From assembly GCA_025618425.1 (NCBI GenBank), contig CM046833.1:32373747-32437746 (forward strand): a stretch of DNA of 64,000 nt. The letters are read 5' to 3'. Source of the stretch: Heliocidaris tuberculata. Lineage: Eukaryota > Echinodermata > Echinoidea > Camarodonta > Echinometridae. A program made the translations under genes and the position numbers. Under the pieces are notes generated by a model. It was not told the DNA's origin. It saw only the letters and a program-made list of their open reading frames with translations, and searched no databases. Of this stretch, positions 24,889 to 34,934 are shown in pieces. Numbering within the stretch: the stretch's first letter is position 1; each line of letters opens with the position of its first letter.

Positions 24889-25129
24889 GTCATGACATGA
24901 AATTACCGCATATGATGATTTGCAAAACTAGTTTTAAATGTGATATAACTTACAAGTATGTTCTCCTTTAATGAATAGTGAAACATTTAATGGCAGGAAC
25001 TCAATAAATAACAAAGACTTTTATTAAAAGCTTTAAATATTTAAATATCTCTATGTCTACATGAGCATTTGGTAATTCTCTAGTATGTAAATGTACTGTT
25101 ATACAGTAAAATGGGTTTTGCACCTTCAT

Positions 25130-25870
25130 CATACATTGGAGATGTTCACCTATTCACACAACGTTTTCACCAGCAATAATTAAGGGAGTTCGTAGTTAAT
25201 CAAGCAAGTGTAAAGGTTAATATGTACCACACCCAACTAACAGCTCTATGATGAATGCATCCCAAAGGAGATGCTGCGTCATGGCAACAAGGCATCAAAG
25301 CTAGTAAAGTACTGTGGGCCGGGATTTTAGCAATAAAAGATATTTTTTTACTTGCTTTGCATCTGGTTTATTTCACTAGGTACAGTATCTCTACATAGAG
25401 CTTCTGCGATAAATGCAAACTGTACAAGTACTAAAATAAATGCCATTCTCCAACATGTGAACAAAAATTGAAAGCTCCTCTATCAACACATTTTCACCAT
25501 CAGTATTTTTTTCCCCCATTTATTTAAATTTTTTGGCAAGATTTGCATCTTGTTTTATCTAATAAGATTTCTCTAAAATATAGCACAAGATGACACAAAA
25601 TATTTTACCCACATATGAAACAAATTCAAAGCTCCTCAGTTGTGTACCCCCATTATACACTATCAATTCTGTTGTGACTATGTATATACACCAACACATT
25701 TTCGTCATCAATAATTAAGGGAATTCACAGTGAATGAACCACCTATGAATGTTAACACAATCACCACACACAGCCTGCAGCTATACGATGACCGCATCCA
25801 TAAGGTGATGGAGCGCCATGGCAACGGGGAATTGGAGATAGTAGGGATGACATCTGATGCTAATGTTGAC
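25130..25870 (+). repeat. Diverged direct duplication, period about 550 bp
   Basis: CAATAATTAAGGGAGTTCG ... GGCAAC (about 25175-25290) resembles CAATAATTAAGGGAATTCA ... GGCAAC (about 25710-25825). Both are preceded by an AACRYWTTTTCRYCA-like word, which also occurs once more near 25480. Confidence 0.5.
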
Positions 25871-26989
25871 ATCAAGGATGGGTTTGAGGCCAGCTGGGTT
25901 TGAGAGAGAGATACCCTTAGGCCCCTCAATGCTGAATAATGATGAGCGTCATGTTGATGTATGCGGCATCCATTTTGAATTTCCCTCTCTCAGTCACTGG
26001 TGATTGTGTTTGGTGGATTATCTTTCAATGTAGGGGAATTCTATACATCTCTCATAGAATAAAACAGAAGAATGGAATATAGATAATTACATGTGATATA
26101 TATTTCATTGTTATAAGTAAGAAAGAAATATTCTTTTGTAAACTACATAGTGCATAATCTGTATCCAAAGTCCTTTGAAAGTGCATAGAGACATTATATC
26201 ATATTCATAATGTGATATGCGCTATACAAGAACGGAATATTATTATATACGCATGCACACACACACAAATAAATACATAAAATGATCTGAAATGGAGGAA
26301 CTCAATGGTTACATCATGTAGATTGGTTTTATACGTAGCATCAGTTAAATGGTGCAATTTTCTTGTTATATCACATTTATGCAAGGATTTACTATGACAT
26401 TTAGTTAGGTTTATTTAAATGTCTTTTTCTGTTAAAGTGACTTTAGCATCATGTTACAGTCCTTTTCACATATGCATTTGGAAACGCCTTCATTACTTAT
26501 CTAGCAAACAATACAACCCGTGATGTATTGGTGCATTAGTAATGCCTGAAATTCATATCAACATCTCATCTCAACATCCCTCGCACTCTTGTTACCATGG
26601 TACCAAGAATTGGAGTGCATCACAATATCCTCCAGCCTGTATGCCTCAGGTTCTATGGTATTATATTAAATGCACGTAGCTCCGTCCAGATGATGATATA
26701 CATGTTGCCGTAATACAGTGGCAATGAACATTCATTATTGAAATCATATGAGGCCACAAGGATAGTGTGAAATGCATGTACATGGTACAAGCCAGCCAAT
26801 GTTCATGTGGTAGCACTCAAGAGGACAATTTTTATGTTATTTAAATCTAATACCAAATATTATTATTAACCATGATAAAGAAATGTACTTTACTCATTTT
26901 AATACTTCACTAATGACAATGACAAATATAAACTTTTACCTATACTTCTACATTTGTACTTGCGTAACTTTAAGACTACTAACATTAGT

Positions 26990-27180
26990 GCATGTGTGTG
27001 TTTGTGTGTTTAATTGGGCTTTTACAGACGTGTATCAATCAGATATGATTATTTACGTCTGGGGACCGACCTTTAACGTCACCATCCGAGAGACGTGACT
27101 CAGTCTCGAACCTGGGTCCGCTGAATCAGTTTATAACTTCCACTGTTAGCTGGATTACAGGCGCACGCCACAACACCCAG
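26990..27180 (-). mobile_element. SINE with 7SL RNA Alu-domain-like head
   Basis: Read on the minus strand from about 27180, the head is CTGGGTGTTGTGGCGTGCGC followed by CTGTAATCCAGCTA. This closely resembles the 5' (Alu) domain of SRP 7SL RNA and primate Alu. About 45 nt further on, CAGGTTCGAGACTGAG matches a pol III B box in the corresponding position. The body then reads GGATGGTGACGTTAAAGG and TCGGTCCC, a word common in invertebrate tRNA-type SINEs, and it ends near a CACACAAACACACA simple repeat. It is therefore best read as a SINE in the minus orientation. Whether the head derives from 7SL or a convergent tRNA relic is open. Confidence 0.55.
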
Positions 27181-27232
27181 TTGTAGTAGTGTAGTATTGA
27201 TACCATTATGGCAGTAATGCTTGACTATATCC

Positions 27233-27448
27233 GGGGGGTGTTTCACAGAGAGTTAAGCTTGACTCAAAGTCGCACTTTAATTCCTAGTTGCGTGCGGTAT
27301 ATGATACATCACCGCATTGGTCAAATCGTGCTCAGGGGATGCGCGCTGTTGGGTAATCTACCAATGAGATAATGCGTTTAATACCGTATGCGCATTGGCA
27401 CTTACGCATGACTTTAAGTCAAACTTAACTCTTTGTGGAACACCCCCC
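27233..27448. mobile_element. Palindromic GGGGGGTGTTTC...GAACACCCCCC MITE
   Basis: GGGGGGTGTTTCACAGAGAG and CTCTTTGTGGAACACCCCCC form the ends. The inner arms also pair (AGTTAAGCTTGACTCAAAGT with ACTTTAAGTCAAACTTAACT). Confidence 0.78.
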
Positions 27449-27828
27449 TGTAAGTGCTGATGGAAAACATCATTAACCTTACATGTAAATATGTATTTTT
27501 ACTGTAATGCATAATTATTTATATTACACATGTACGTGCAGGGTGATTCCCTGTTTGTTGTATGGAATGTTGAGACGGCATTTACATGTATATCCTGTTG
27601 ACTGTACATGTAATTACTGAAAAAAAATATGATGTGGTCATTATACATGTGTATAGTGATGCCAGGAAGAAACATTTGGTGAAAGGTCATACCTGTATCA
27701 TGTGATTTATGATTTTTTTGTGATAAATTAAAAGATAAAGGAATGTGTTATAGGGGGCATATCTCACAGAATCACCTTCTATCATACATGTCTTGAAAAT
27801 AGTTATGCATAGTCATGGATGGGGCGCC

Positions 27829-28004
27829 GACATTTGCTCCACAGTCCATATCTCGAAAGGTCAAAGGTTAAGGTCAAGGTCATGATGTTTTTTTTGTTCA
27901 GGACAATGTGAAGATTAGGAATAGGGTTAGGGTTAGGTTTAGGTTTAGGTTTAGGAGTAGCATGGCAAAGTTAGACCGGAGCAATTGTCGCAGGAGCAAA
28001 TGTC
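27829..28004. mobile_element. Element with telomere-like repeat and AGGTCA array
   Basis: Ends GACATTTGCTCC and GGAGCAAATGTC are perfect 12-bp inverted repeats. Inside are AGGTCA-type half sites at 27858-27882 and a TTAGGG/TTAGGT array at about 27915-27955. Confidence 0.6.
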
Positions 28005-28114
28005 ATACATCCTCTTGAATTCATTCATTCTTGGTTTATATATTGTGCAATCCTAAATCTCACTTGTCTGGTTTTTTTTTTTTTTTGTTTCTTGTTTACA
28101 TCTTGGTTCTTCAG

Positions 28115-28184
28115 GTCAGGTAGTGGTGGTTCAAGGAAAAAGCCTGCTTCAAGTGCTGTAGGCTCCACCAATGGCAGTGAGAAG
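28115..28184 (+). CDS. Receptor gene, Gly/Ser and basic juxtamembrane tail exon
   Basis: The exon lies between TTCTTCAG and GTAAGA and is 70 nt long: one base completing a Gly codon plus 23 codons ending in phase 0. It reads SGSGGSRKKPASSAVGST and then NGSEK, a flexible Gly/Ser linker with a basic RKK patch. A downstream AG five bases later would put TAG in frame, so the first acceptor must be used. It is cytoplasmic by topology. The RKK patch could touch membrane lipids (inference). Confidence 0.75.
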
Positions 28185-28363
28185 GTAAGACCTCATGTGA
28201 AACTAGGAGAAAAAGAGGAAATGAAACTTGGAAGTCAAACTGCAGCAACTTTCTGATTCGGAATCCATGAGTAATTTTATCAATAGATTGACAATTATTT
28301 GAATGATCTATTAATCAATATTTAGAGTAATAAGTGTATCAGTCATTCAAGTATTATTGCTCT

Positions 28364-28549
28364 ATAAGCCAGTTTGTAATTTTAATTTGCGCATGTGCAG
28401 ATATAGGTCATTTGTACCGAGTACCATGGACCTTTACTTATACGCCTGTCATTTTGTACGCGCCATGATGCACGCATCAGTATGATTGTACAAATTGGGG
28501 GTCATTTCAGGGTCATTTGTACCATGAACTAATTATGAACTGGCTTATT
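28364..28549. mobile_element. MITE-like element, AAGCCAGTT ends, copy 1
   Basis: ATAAGCCAGTTTGTAATT at the left and AATTATGAACTGGCTTAT at the right are inverted. GGTCATTTGTACC occurs near both ends. A related copy lies at 39327-39655. Confidence 0.65.
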
Positions 28550-28792
28550 CAAATACACAATAAGTTAAACAGCCAAAGTAAATCATTACAGTTTGCAATC
28601 AATCAGTCAGTCAGTCAACCAACCAACCAGTGAATAAATCATTTATAATTAAAGTACGAACTTGCAGGAAAAATCTGTACACTATACATGTAGGTTGAGC
28701 TACAGCCCACGAGATTGACAGGTCGTTCTTGTGGGCCTTCTGTCAACTTTTTTGAAGGTTCACAAGACCAACATTATCAGTCTGATTGGATG

Positions 28793-29125
28793 ACGGTCTC
28801 ATGGGCTGTCGGTCTCATGGGCTGTCGGTCTCATGGGCTGTCGGTCTCATGGGCTGTCGGTCTCATGGGCTGTCGGTCTCATGGGCTGTCGGTCTCATGG
28901 GCTGTCGGTCTCATGGGCTGTCGGTCTCATGGGCTGTCGGTCTCATGGGCTGTGGGTCTCATGGGCTGTTGATCTCATGGGCTGTTGGTCTCATGGGCTG
29001 TCGGTTTAGGCTGTCGGTCTCATGGGCTGTCGGTCTCATGGGCTGTCGGTGTCATGGGCTGTCGGTGTCATGGGCTGTCAGTCTCATGGGCTGTCGGTCT
29101 CATAGGCTGTGGGACTCATAGGTAG
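28793..29125 (+). repeat. 16-nt minisatellite, about 20 copies
   Basis: The unit GGTCTCATGGGCTGTC is repeated with few substitutions, the right edge being more diverged. Because 16 is not a multiple of 3, all three frames cycle through one 16-residue peptide pattern. It lies in an intron and is not coding. Confidence 0.95.
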
Positions 29126-29857
29126 TCATTCTACTGGGTTGTCCTTTATAGGTTCTTGGGGATTCAACTGTATTTTTTATTTGAAACCCCACTCATATGA
29201 TAAGTAGTTCAAGTTTGTTGCGAATACCTCACTCTTTCAACTCTTTCAAACGAAAAAGCTTGTCATTATAGTCTTGCACACATTGTACCCAGTGGGAACA
29301 GTCCCTGCTTTTAGCATACATCACTCTTTACCTTCCTTTATCAGAAACAAGCTTGTTCCCATTTACTTGTATCACGATGCACACATAAACATTTACACAT
29401 CAAATCTACAGTCACGCACCACACCCTTAGACCTGTTGGTCTCGCAGTACTTGATACTGCAGTAAACTACCTGTAATTGTTGTTCTAGTTACCCCTCGGG
29501 CAGAACCTGGCATTCAGAATTAATTTCTTTGAAAATCTCCTGGCACTGTATATAGTGTGATATGCCATGAAACATGCTCAGAGTACATGGAAATAGTTAA
29601 TTAGTTTTCTACAGATTTTTTTCTTTCTTCCATTCCCCCCCCCCCCCCTTAGCCCCCCTCCCTTATGTTTAGCATAGCGTCTATAAGCATGCACATTTTT
29701 GGCCTGCCCCCTCTGTTATGAAGTCCAGGATCTGGTACTACAGTCTAATTTGTAGTGGATAATTTCTTGGCAAATATGACAAAATAAATAAAATTTACTT
29801 GTACATTAAAATGAAGGCCCAGTGTGAAATAAATTGTGACTTTCATCTGACTTTCAG

Positions 29858-29905
29858 AATGATGTTGAAGCACCTTTAAAGGGTGTGAATGAAGTAGTCA
29901 CTCAG
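29858..29905 (+). CDS. Receptor gene, cytoplasmic tail exon (16 codons)
   Basis: The acceptor CTTTCAG and donor GTATGT enclose 48 nt in phase 0-0 encoding NDVEAPLKGVNEVVTQ. It is an in-frame cassette that could be skipped without changing the frame. It has no tyrosine and is mildly acidic. Confidence 0.75.
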
Positions 29906-31826
29906 GTATGTATAGGATTTTGATAGCCCCATTCACATGCAAATCTTATACCCCAGCGCAAACGTGTCGTTAGTTCATTTACTAATGTACATTGAAAAAT
30001 GTTGCCTCACCCTTTTCGCAAGCAAATCTTATACTACAATGCAAACATGTCATTTACATTCAAAATGTGGTCTGGACTGTTTCATATGCAAATTATAAAC
30101 CCTAGTGGAAACACTTCTCATTAGTCAGTTCATGTCAAATGTACATTCAAAATGTAGTCATAACCCTTTCACATGCAAATCATAAAATTCATAACCCACC
30201 CAGCAAACTTATAATTGACATTTCCTTACATCGTACATCCATGTGACAGAGGAGGAATAAACATTGAAAACATGTCCTCTCTTTGACCAATAAAATGTTT
30301 CAAAATTTAAAATGATTTTTCAGTTTTGAGCATATTTTCCAGTTTGAAGAGAATCTAATCTTGTTATGTCCCATAAATCAAGCCTGAGGCTAATATCAAT
30401 ATTGTGACTGGTTTGATGTAATTCTCTTTTTACATTTTCATTCACAGTCATGTAGTGCATATTCTACAACTACCTTTTGTTATAATGCAGCAATTTTTCA
30501 CTTCTGATGTGATTAGGAATTCATTTGATTTCACATCCGTAAGCCTTAGAATCTCAAACATGGCAGTACCATTGCTTTTTAAATCTCACATAGAACATCA
30601 CAATCTGTCATTTTCATGTGCCATCATTTCAAAAACATACATCAAATCATTTTCACCATATTATCTTATCAAAGTTCGCAAAAATTGTGTGTCCAGTCAA
30701 TGCTGCATGTATATTGTGTATCTGTGAACAGATCTATAGTAGGTTACAGCTCTTCAAGTTCACAAAATGCATTGAGAATACTGAGACCCAGAACGACATT
30801 ATCTAATAGATATTTTTTACTTGCATCATACCAATATTTGTGGCTTTGTGCGTAATGCGCTCATTTTCAACACACATATCTCATAACTCCTAATGCTCCT
30901 TTCACATTCCCATGGCTTTCATCAACTTGCCATATAATATTCTGGATATAACTGCTGAGCTTTCCAGGAATTATTTTCTCCATATATGACAACCATTTAC
31001 CGGTACTAGAAAGAGGGTGTAGAATAGAAGTCTTCTTGAGGAACACCAGGATTTGACTACAGATTGAACAGCAACGTAACAAGACCCTTATTTTTGTACA
31101 GCTCCCCATGTCTTTAATTTTTCAGTGCTACTGCTGCCCAACAAATCTGAGATTTCTCATTAATAATTTCAGTCATCATCTAATTACGCTAAAAGCATGA
31201 GAGCTGGCTGTGTGATAGATTTGCCCTTTCAATATTTGCCACCAGTCAGTCAGTTAATAGATAAGAAGTGAATAATGGATTTAGAAATATTCTACATCAG
31301 AAATACTTGTCAGAAGATTTGGTATACCCCTCTCCCCCCCCCCCAAAAAAAAACCATTTCCAATTCTTTCTTTTTTTCATTAAAAGCAACCCTACCCTCT
31401 GTGGGGGGGGGGGGAGGAGGTCTTGTCAGTTATCTGTAGTGCTTTCTATTTTCTCTCACCCATCTCTCTTTAAAAACGATTTCAATGGATGTGGAAGTGT
31501 GTTCTGTTCTTTGACAACTGCTATTCTGGCAAAATTTACAACCTCCCCCCCCCCCCCCAAAAAAGGAAAAAAACACTGAAGCCTAATCTTAAACCTAATC
31601 CTATGCATGCTAACATGCCTAACCCCTACCCGAATTATAGCTTCCTAAACCCTAAATCTTAAGCCAGAATTCCTCCAACAGGTGACAGGCCTATATCTTT
31701 CTTATAAATTAAAAAAAAAAAAAAAAATTTGCTGGGGAGGGGGATGGACTGTCCCCCACACCTACATCATGTTACTTTGTTTTCATTGTCTTATTTTAAT
31801 GAGAAAGTTTTTGTGTATCATTTCAG
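29906..31826. other. Intron (1.9 kb)
   Basis: It begins with a degenerate tandem repeat carrying three ATGCAAAT octamers (29930-30190). G- and C-runs near 31335-31560 follow, then a degenerate CCTAA-rich stretch at about 31587-31665. No exon was found. Confidence 0.65.
29930..30190 (+). repeat. Degenerate tandem repeat with octamer motifs
   Basis: Units of about 70-90 bp share 'TTCACATGCAAATCTTATA' and 'TGTACATTCAAAATGT'-type words. ATGCAAAT occurs exactly at 29937-29944, 30086-30093 and 30173-30180; it is the consensus site for POU/Oct factors. Confidence 0.6.
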
Positions 31827-31903
31827 GACAAGATCAAGCCCTCAGCAGCTCCCAGAACACAGAGCTCCATCCAGCATACAACTGATAACCCTGAGCAAGC
31901 AGA
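31827..31903 (+). CDS. Receptor gene, Ser/Thr/Pro-rich tail exon
   Basis: The acceptor CATTTCAG and donor GTAAGT enclose 77 nt: 25 codons plus two bases (GA) of a Glu codon completed by the next exon. It reads DKIKPSAAPRTQSSIQHTTD and then NPEQA. It leads directly into the first tyrosine motif, so the split Glu codon sits at the -1 position of AEYAMV. It is cytoplasmic and probably disordered. Confidence 0.78.
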
Positions 31904-31971
31904 GTAAGTGACCAGAGTCAAGACGATTCACTCAATTTGTTCAGAGGGAAAAAAAATCCAACCTAAAGAGG

Positions 31972-32398
31972 AGTTGAGTTCTGGGCCCCGTCTTATAAAG
32001 AGTTGCGATCGATTTGAATCGATCACAACTTGAAATCAATTGCTACTCCTACATGTATCTCTTTGGTACGCAGTTGCAATTCATTTTTGGTTGCGATCAA
32101 TTCAAATTGTTTGCAACTCTTTGTAAGATGGTGACCAGGTCATGTGATTATATTGTGCAAGATTTGTCTGGAGGCAAGTGCCATAAGTGCCCTGCACAGG
32201 CGAAGAACGGCACTATACTAGAAGCTACATGTATCATCGTCATCATCATCTTCATTAATTATGGAGAGATATATATTAGAATGAGTATTGGTGTATACTG
32301 TGAGATCTGGAATCATCAAAATGACAAGAAATAGACTTCCTGAAAGTCACATGCACTGCATACAGAAGTGTGTATATGGGACTACACACACATGTGTA
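31972..32398 (+). mobile_element. REP-A copy, truncated and interrupted
   Basis: GAGTTGAGTTCTGG ... GGTCATGTGATTATATTGTG ... GTGTATACTGTGAG follow REP-A order. A palindromic element occupies 31983-32136, and a stretch of unrelated DNA precedes the 32271 resumption. The distal end is missing. Confidence 0.6.
31983..32136. mobile_element. Palindromic GGGCCCCGTCTTAT element in REP-A
   Basis: GGGCCCCGTCTTATAAAGAG pairs with CTCTTTGTAAGATGGTGACC. Inner arms GTTGCGATCGATTTGAAT and ATTCAAATTGTTTGCAAC also pair. It follows a CTG in the REP-A end and leaves AG before the target resumes. Confidence 0.65.
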
Positions 32399-32439
32399 AG
32401 TTTTTTGTATTGTATTATGTAATAATACCTATTTTATAT

Positions 32440-32676
32440 CTTTGCTTATCATACCTATTCCTGTTTTACTTTTTTCTCTCTTGCCTCTCTCTCACTCTTT
32501 CTTGCTGTTCCATCTCCCCCCCCCCCCCCCATCTCTCTCCCTTCCTCTTTATCCCTTTCCCTCTTTCTTTTTCTCTCCCTTCATCCCTCCCCTCTCTATC
32601 TATGCCCCCTCTTTCTCTCCTTTCCTCTCCCCTTCCTTCCCCCCCCCCCCTCTCTCTCTCTCTCTTTCTCTCCTAG
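32440..32676 (+). repeat. Polypyrimidine tract fused to a splice acceptor
   Basis: C-runs and CT repeats extend without interruption into CTCCTAG, the acceptor used for the first tyrosine-motif exon. Confidence 0.9.
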
Positions 32677-32758
32677 GTATGCCATGGTAGATAGGAAACC
32701 AGGAGGAGGCGGAAAAGGAGGAGGAGACATGCCTGATAGAGGATATGGAGCTGGCCAG
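32677..32758 (+). CDS. Receptor gene, first tyrosine-motif tail exon
   Basis: The exon lies between the TCTCTCCTAG acceptor and GTAACC donor. It is 82 nt: one base completing Glu plus 27 codons in phase 0. It reads E-YAMVDRKPGGGGKGGGDMP and then DRGYGAGQ. The first tyrosine forms AEYAMV (Tyr with Val at +3), an ITIM/SH2-like context, though Ala at -2 is not the canonical Ser/Ile/Val/Leu. A second tyrosine (RGYGAG) does not fit. The Gly/Lys linker probably spaces the signalling motifs. Confidence 0.78.
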
Positions 32759-32947
32759 GTAACCATACAAAACACACCATCTCAAATCAGCAACACCGTA
32801 CCTTTTCATTAAGCCTTAGTATGCCACTAGGGCACTGCTACCTCAGTCTCACAGCCAAACCGAGTCCAGACCGACTCTGGACGCAGAATTTTTTGTTTGG
32901 TCTGTTGTGGATCTGGCGTCGGTCTTGTTGGTGTGAGTGGGGTATTA

Positions 32948-33288
32948 GGGAGCTTACGAAACGGGACGGGAGAGTAACAGGACGGGAGAGTCTTGTTTTT
33001 CATTTAGTTACGTAAAAGTGGACGGCAACGCACTGCACAGTGTTCACGCCCAGTTACACAAAAATAGTACGGCTTCCCGTCCCCACTTTAGACCGGACGT
33101 TATTTCGCCCGAGAACCGTCCTGAAATCAAACAGGACGGAGAGATACTCCGTCCTAGGAGAAGCCGTATTGTTGTTGTGTAACTGGGCGTGAACACTGTG
33201 CAGTGCGTCACTGTCCACTTGTACGTAACTGATTGAAAAACAAGACTCTCCCATCCTGTTAGTCTCCCGTCCCGTTTCGTAAGCTCCC
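32948..33288. mobile_element. Palindromic MITE with TATTA duplication (341 bp)
   Basis: The left end GGGAGCTTACGAAACGGGAC is the reverse complement of the right end GTCCCGTTTCGTAAGCTCCC. TATTA flanks both sides (32943-32947 and 33289-33293). Pairing continues over about 150 bp per arm (CACTGCACAGTGTTCACGCC with GGCGTGAACACTGTGCAGTG). Confidence 0.85.
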
Positions 33289-34934
33289 TATTAAATTGAA
33301 AACAACAACTTAGGACTCCACACCACCTTTTTCCATAGGGCAGGGAAGCCAGTTTTCAGGCTTTAGCCTCATTTCAGGGCCTGTTACACTCAGTTTCAGG
33401 CTTTCCAGGTTTCATAATTTACAGGACATATAGAGCTCCAACATATTTTGATCTGTATTCAGGCTTAGTGCACACCTGCCAAGTCTCCCTGATTTTGCAG
33501 GAGTCTCCTGATATTTGTAAACTCCAACTAGCAAATTCTTGAATATTTACCTGATAACAGAAATACTCTCTCTATTGATTTGTATGCATTTTAGTTGAAA
33601 TCTCCCTGATTTGTCATTGAAACCTCATTGATTGATAGATGTAAATGTTGAACAGCTCTGTTATGGGATAAAAACAACTGATATCCCTGAAAGAGGGTCC
33701 TGATTGAAATTTTTAAGATCTGTGTGCATGGGGCCCCTGTTGACATTTTTAAATTTCGGAGGTCTTCAGTTAAAATTTTTAGGCCTAAATGTTTGTGCAT
33801 CAAAGAGTCAAATTGTGCATCGCGATTCTCTGTGGCTTTGTTAGGTGCGTAAATATCTTTCAGTAGAAAAGAGTTCACAATGCTTGTACATGTAACAATT
33901 TCTGTATCAAGAAGAAAAAATGTATTCTTTGTCCTAGCACTCCTTGTAATTGTTGTGGCAAGGTTTATGCTTGTGTTTTGGAAAGGATCAGCCCACTAAT
34001 TATAAGGTATTTCTTATAATTATATAAAATTTGTGGCATCATGTTCAGCCCATGCAGAACTCTCTAAAAACTTTGACTTACAACGTAAACATGAAACCCA
34101 TATGCATAATATGTTTCTTTAATGAGGTGTTTGGAACTATATTGGTATTATGTAATATACAAATGAGAAATCAGTACAAAGTATGTATTAAATTGCTTTC
34201 ATTATTGCAGCACACTGCATTGAAATTTTGAAAGTCCATCACATTAGAAACAATTTTTTGGAGCTATCTGGGTAGGTTCAGAAATTTGTTTTACAGTGTG
34301 AAATTTTCCTAAATGCATCTTGGTGCATTGGTGAACTTTGAAGATGCTTGTGCAAAGTGTAAATGACCCCTCAGTAAGTAGTTTTGATATTATCAGAACC
34401 GTTAGCACAGTCGGAGAGCCATCTCATCCACAGTGCCACTCCAGACCCAGGGTGATAATAAGTACCTGGTAGTATGTTCTGCATTTGACTGATTTACCCT
34501 CAGTTTATACCAGAGCAGTGAATCTTCTCATGGCATTAGAGATGGTGTGTAGGATGTTTCGAGAGCTGGTATTTATCCAAAGACCCAGAAGCACTAGATG
34601 CTATGAACCAGAAATCATTTCTGAAATAAACAAGATATGAAAAGGTTTACCATTAGACAATGTGAAACAGTCCTAGATTTAATGACATTTTTTTTTAAAT
34701 CTCATGTGGTTTTTATGTTACCAAAAAAAAAAAAAACTGTAAACAATCCATGCCCATTTTCCTTCTCTCTGTGGTTAATATTCAAAGATATTTTAGATTA
34801 TTCAACTTGCCCACTTGCATGATGTTACAGCACAGATATTTCATGAGCACTGAAGTTCTAGCCTGTCTCTCAAGTGGAAGGCCTTGACACTGCTTTTGAT
34901 GAAATTGAGTTGTACCTAGTCTGGAATAGTTTAA

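Larger units (their letters stand above)
11229..28114. other. Large intron (16.9 kb) rich in mobile elements
   Basis: It contains the element at 11451-11820, two copies of a 340-bp repeat, a REP-A copy split by a TA-flanked element, CAGTCAAACC MITEs, a hAT-like relic, foldback 18345-18963, pyrimidine tracts (20640-22140), a diverged duplication (25130-25870), a 7SL-like SINE, and a telomere-like element (27829-28004). I see no convincing exon in frame. Confidence 0.6.
28185..29857. other. Intron (1.7 kb)
   Basis: It contains a TIR element (28364-28549), a 16-nt minisatellite (28793-29125) and a C-run near 29635. No further exon was found. Confidence 0.7.
31904..32676. other. Intron (0.8 kb) ending in an expanded pyrimidine tract
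   Basis: It contains a truncated REP-A copy (31972-32398) with a nested palindrome (31983-32136), then about 235 bp of almost pure C/T (32440-32676) running into the CTCCTAG acceptor of the next exon. Confidence 0.75.

Noticed and set aside
27915..27955. Telomere-like TTAGGG repeats as a former chromosome end
   Set aside because: There are only about six degenerate units, inside a small inverted-end element in the middle of a gene. An internal simple repeat is the simpler reading.
28715..29121. Two overlapping ORFs with SWAVGLMGCRSHGL-type repeats
   Set aside because: The 16-nt minisatellite yields the same peptide in every frame, and it lies inside an intron of a well-phased gene.
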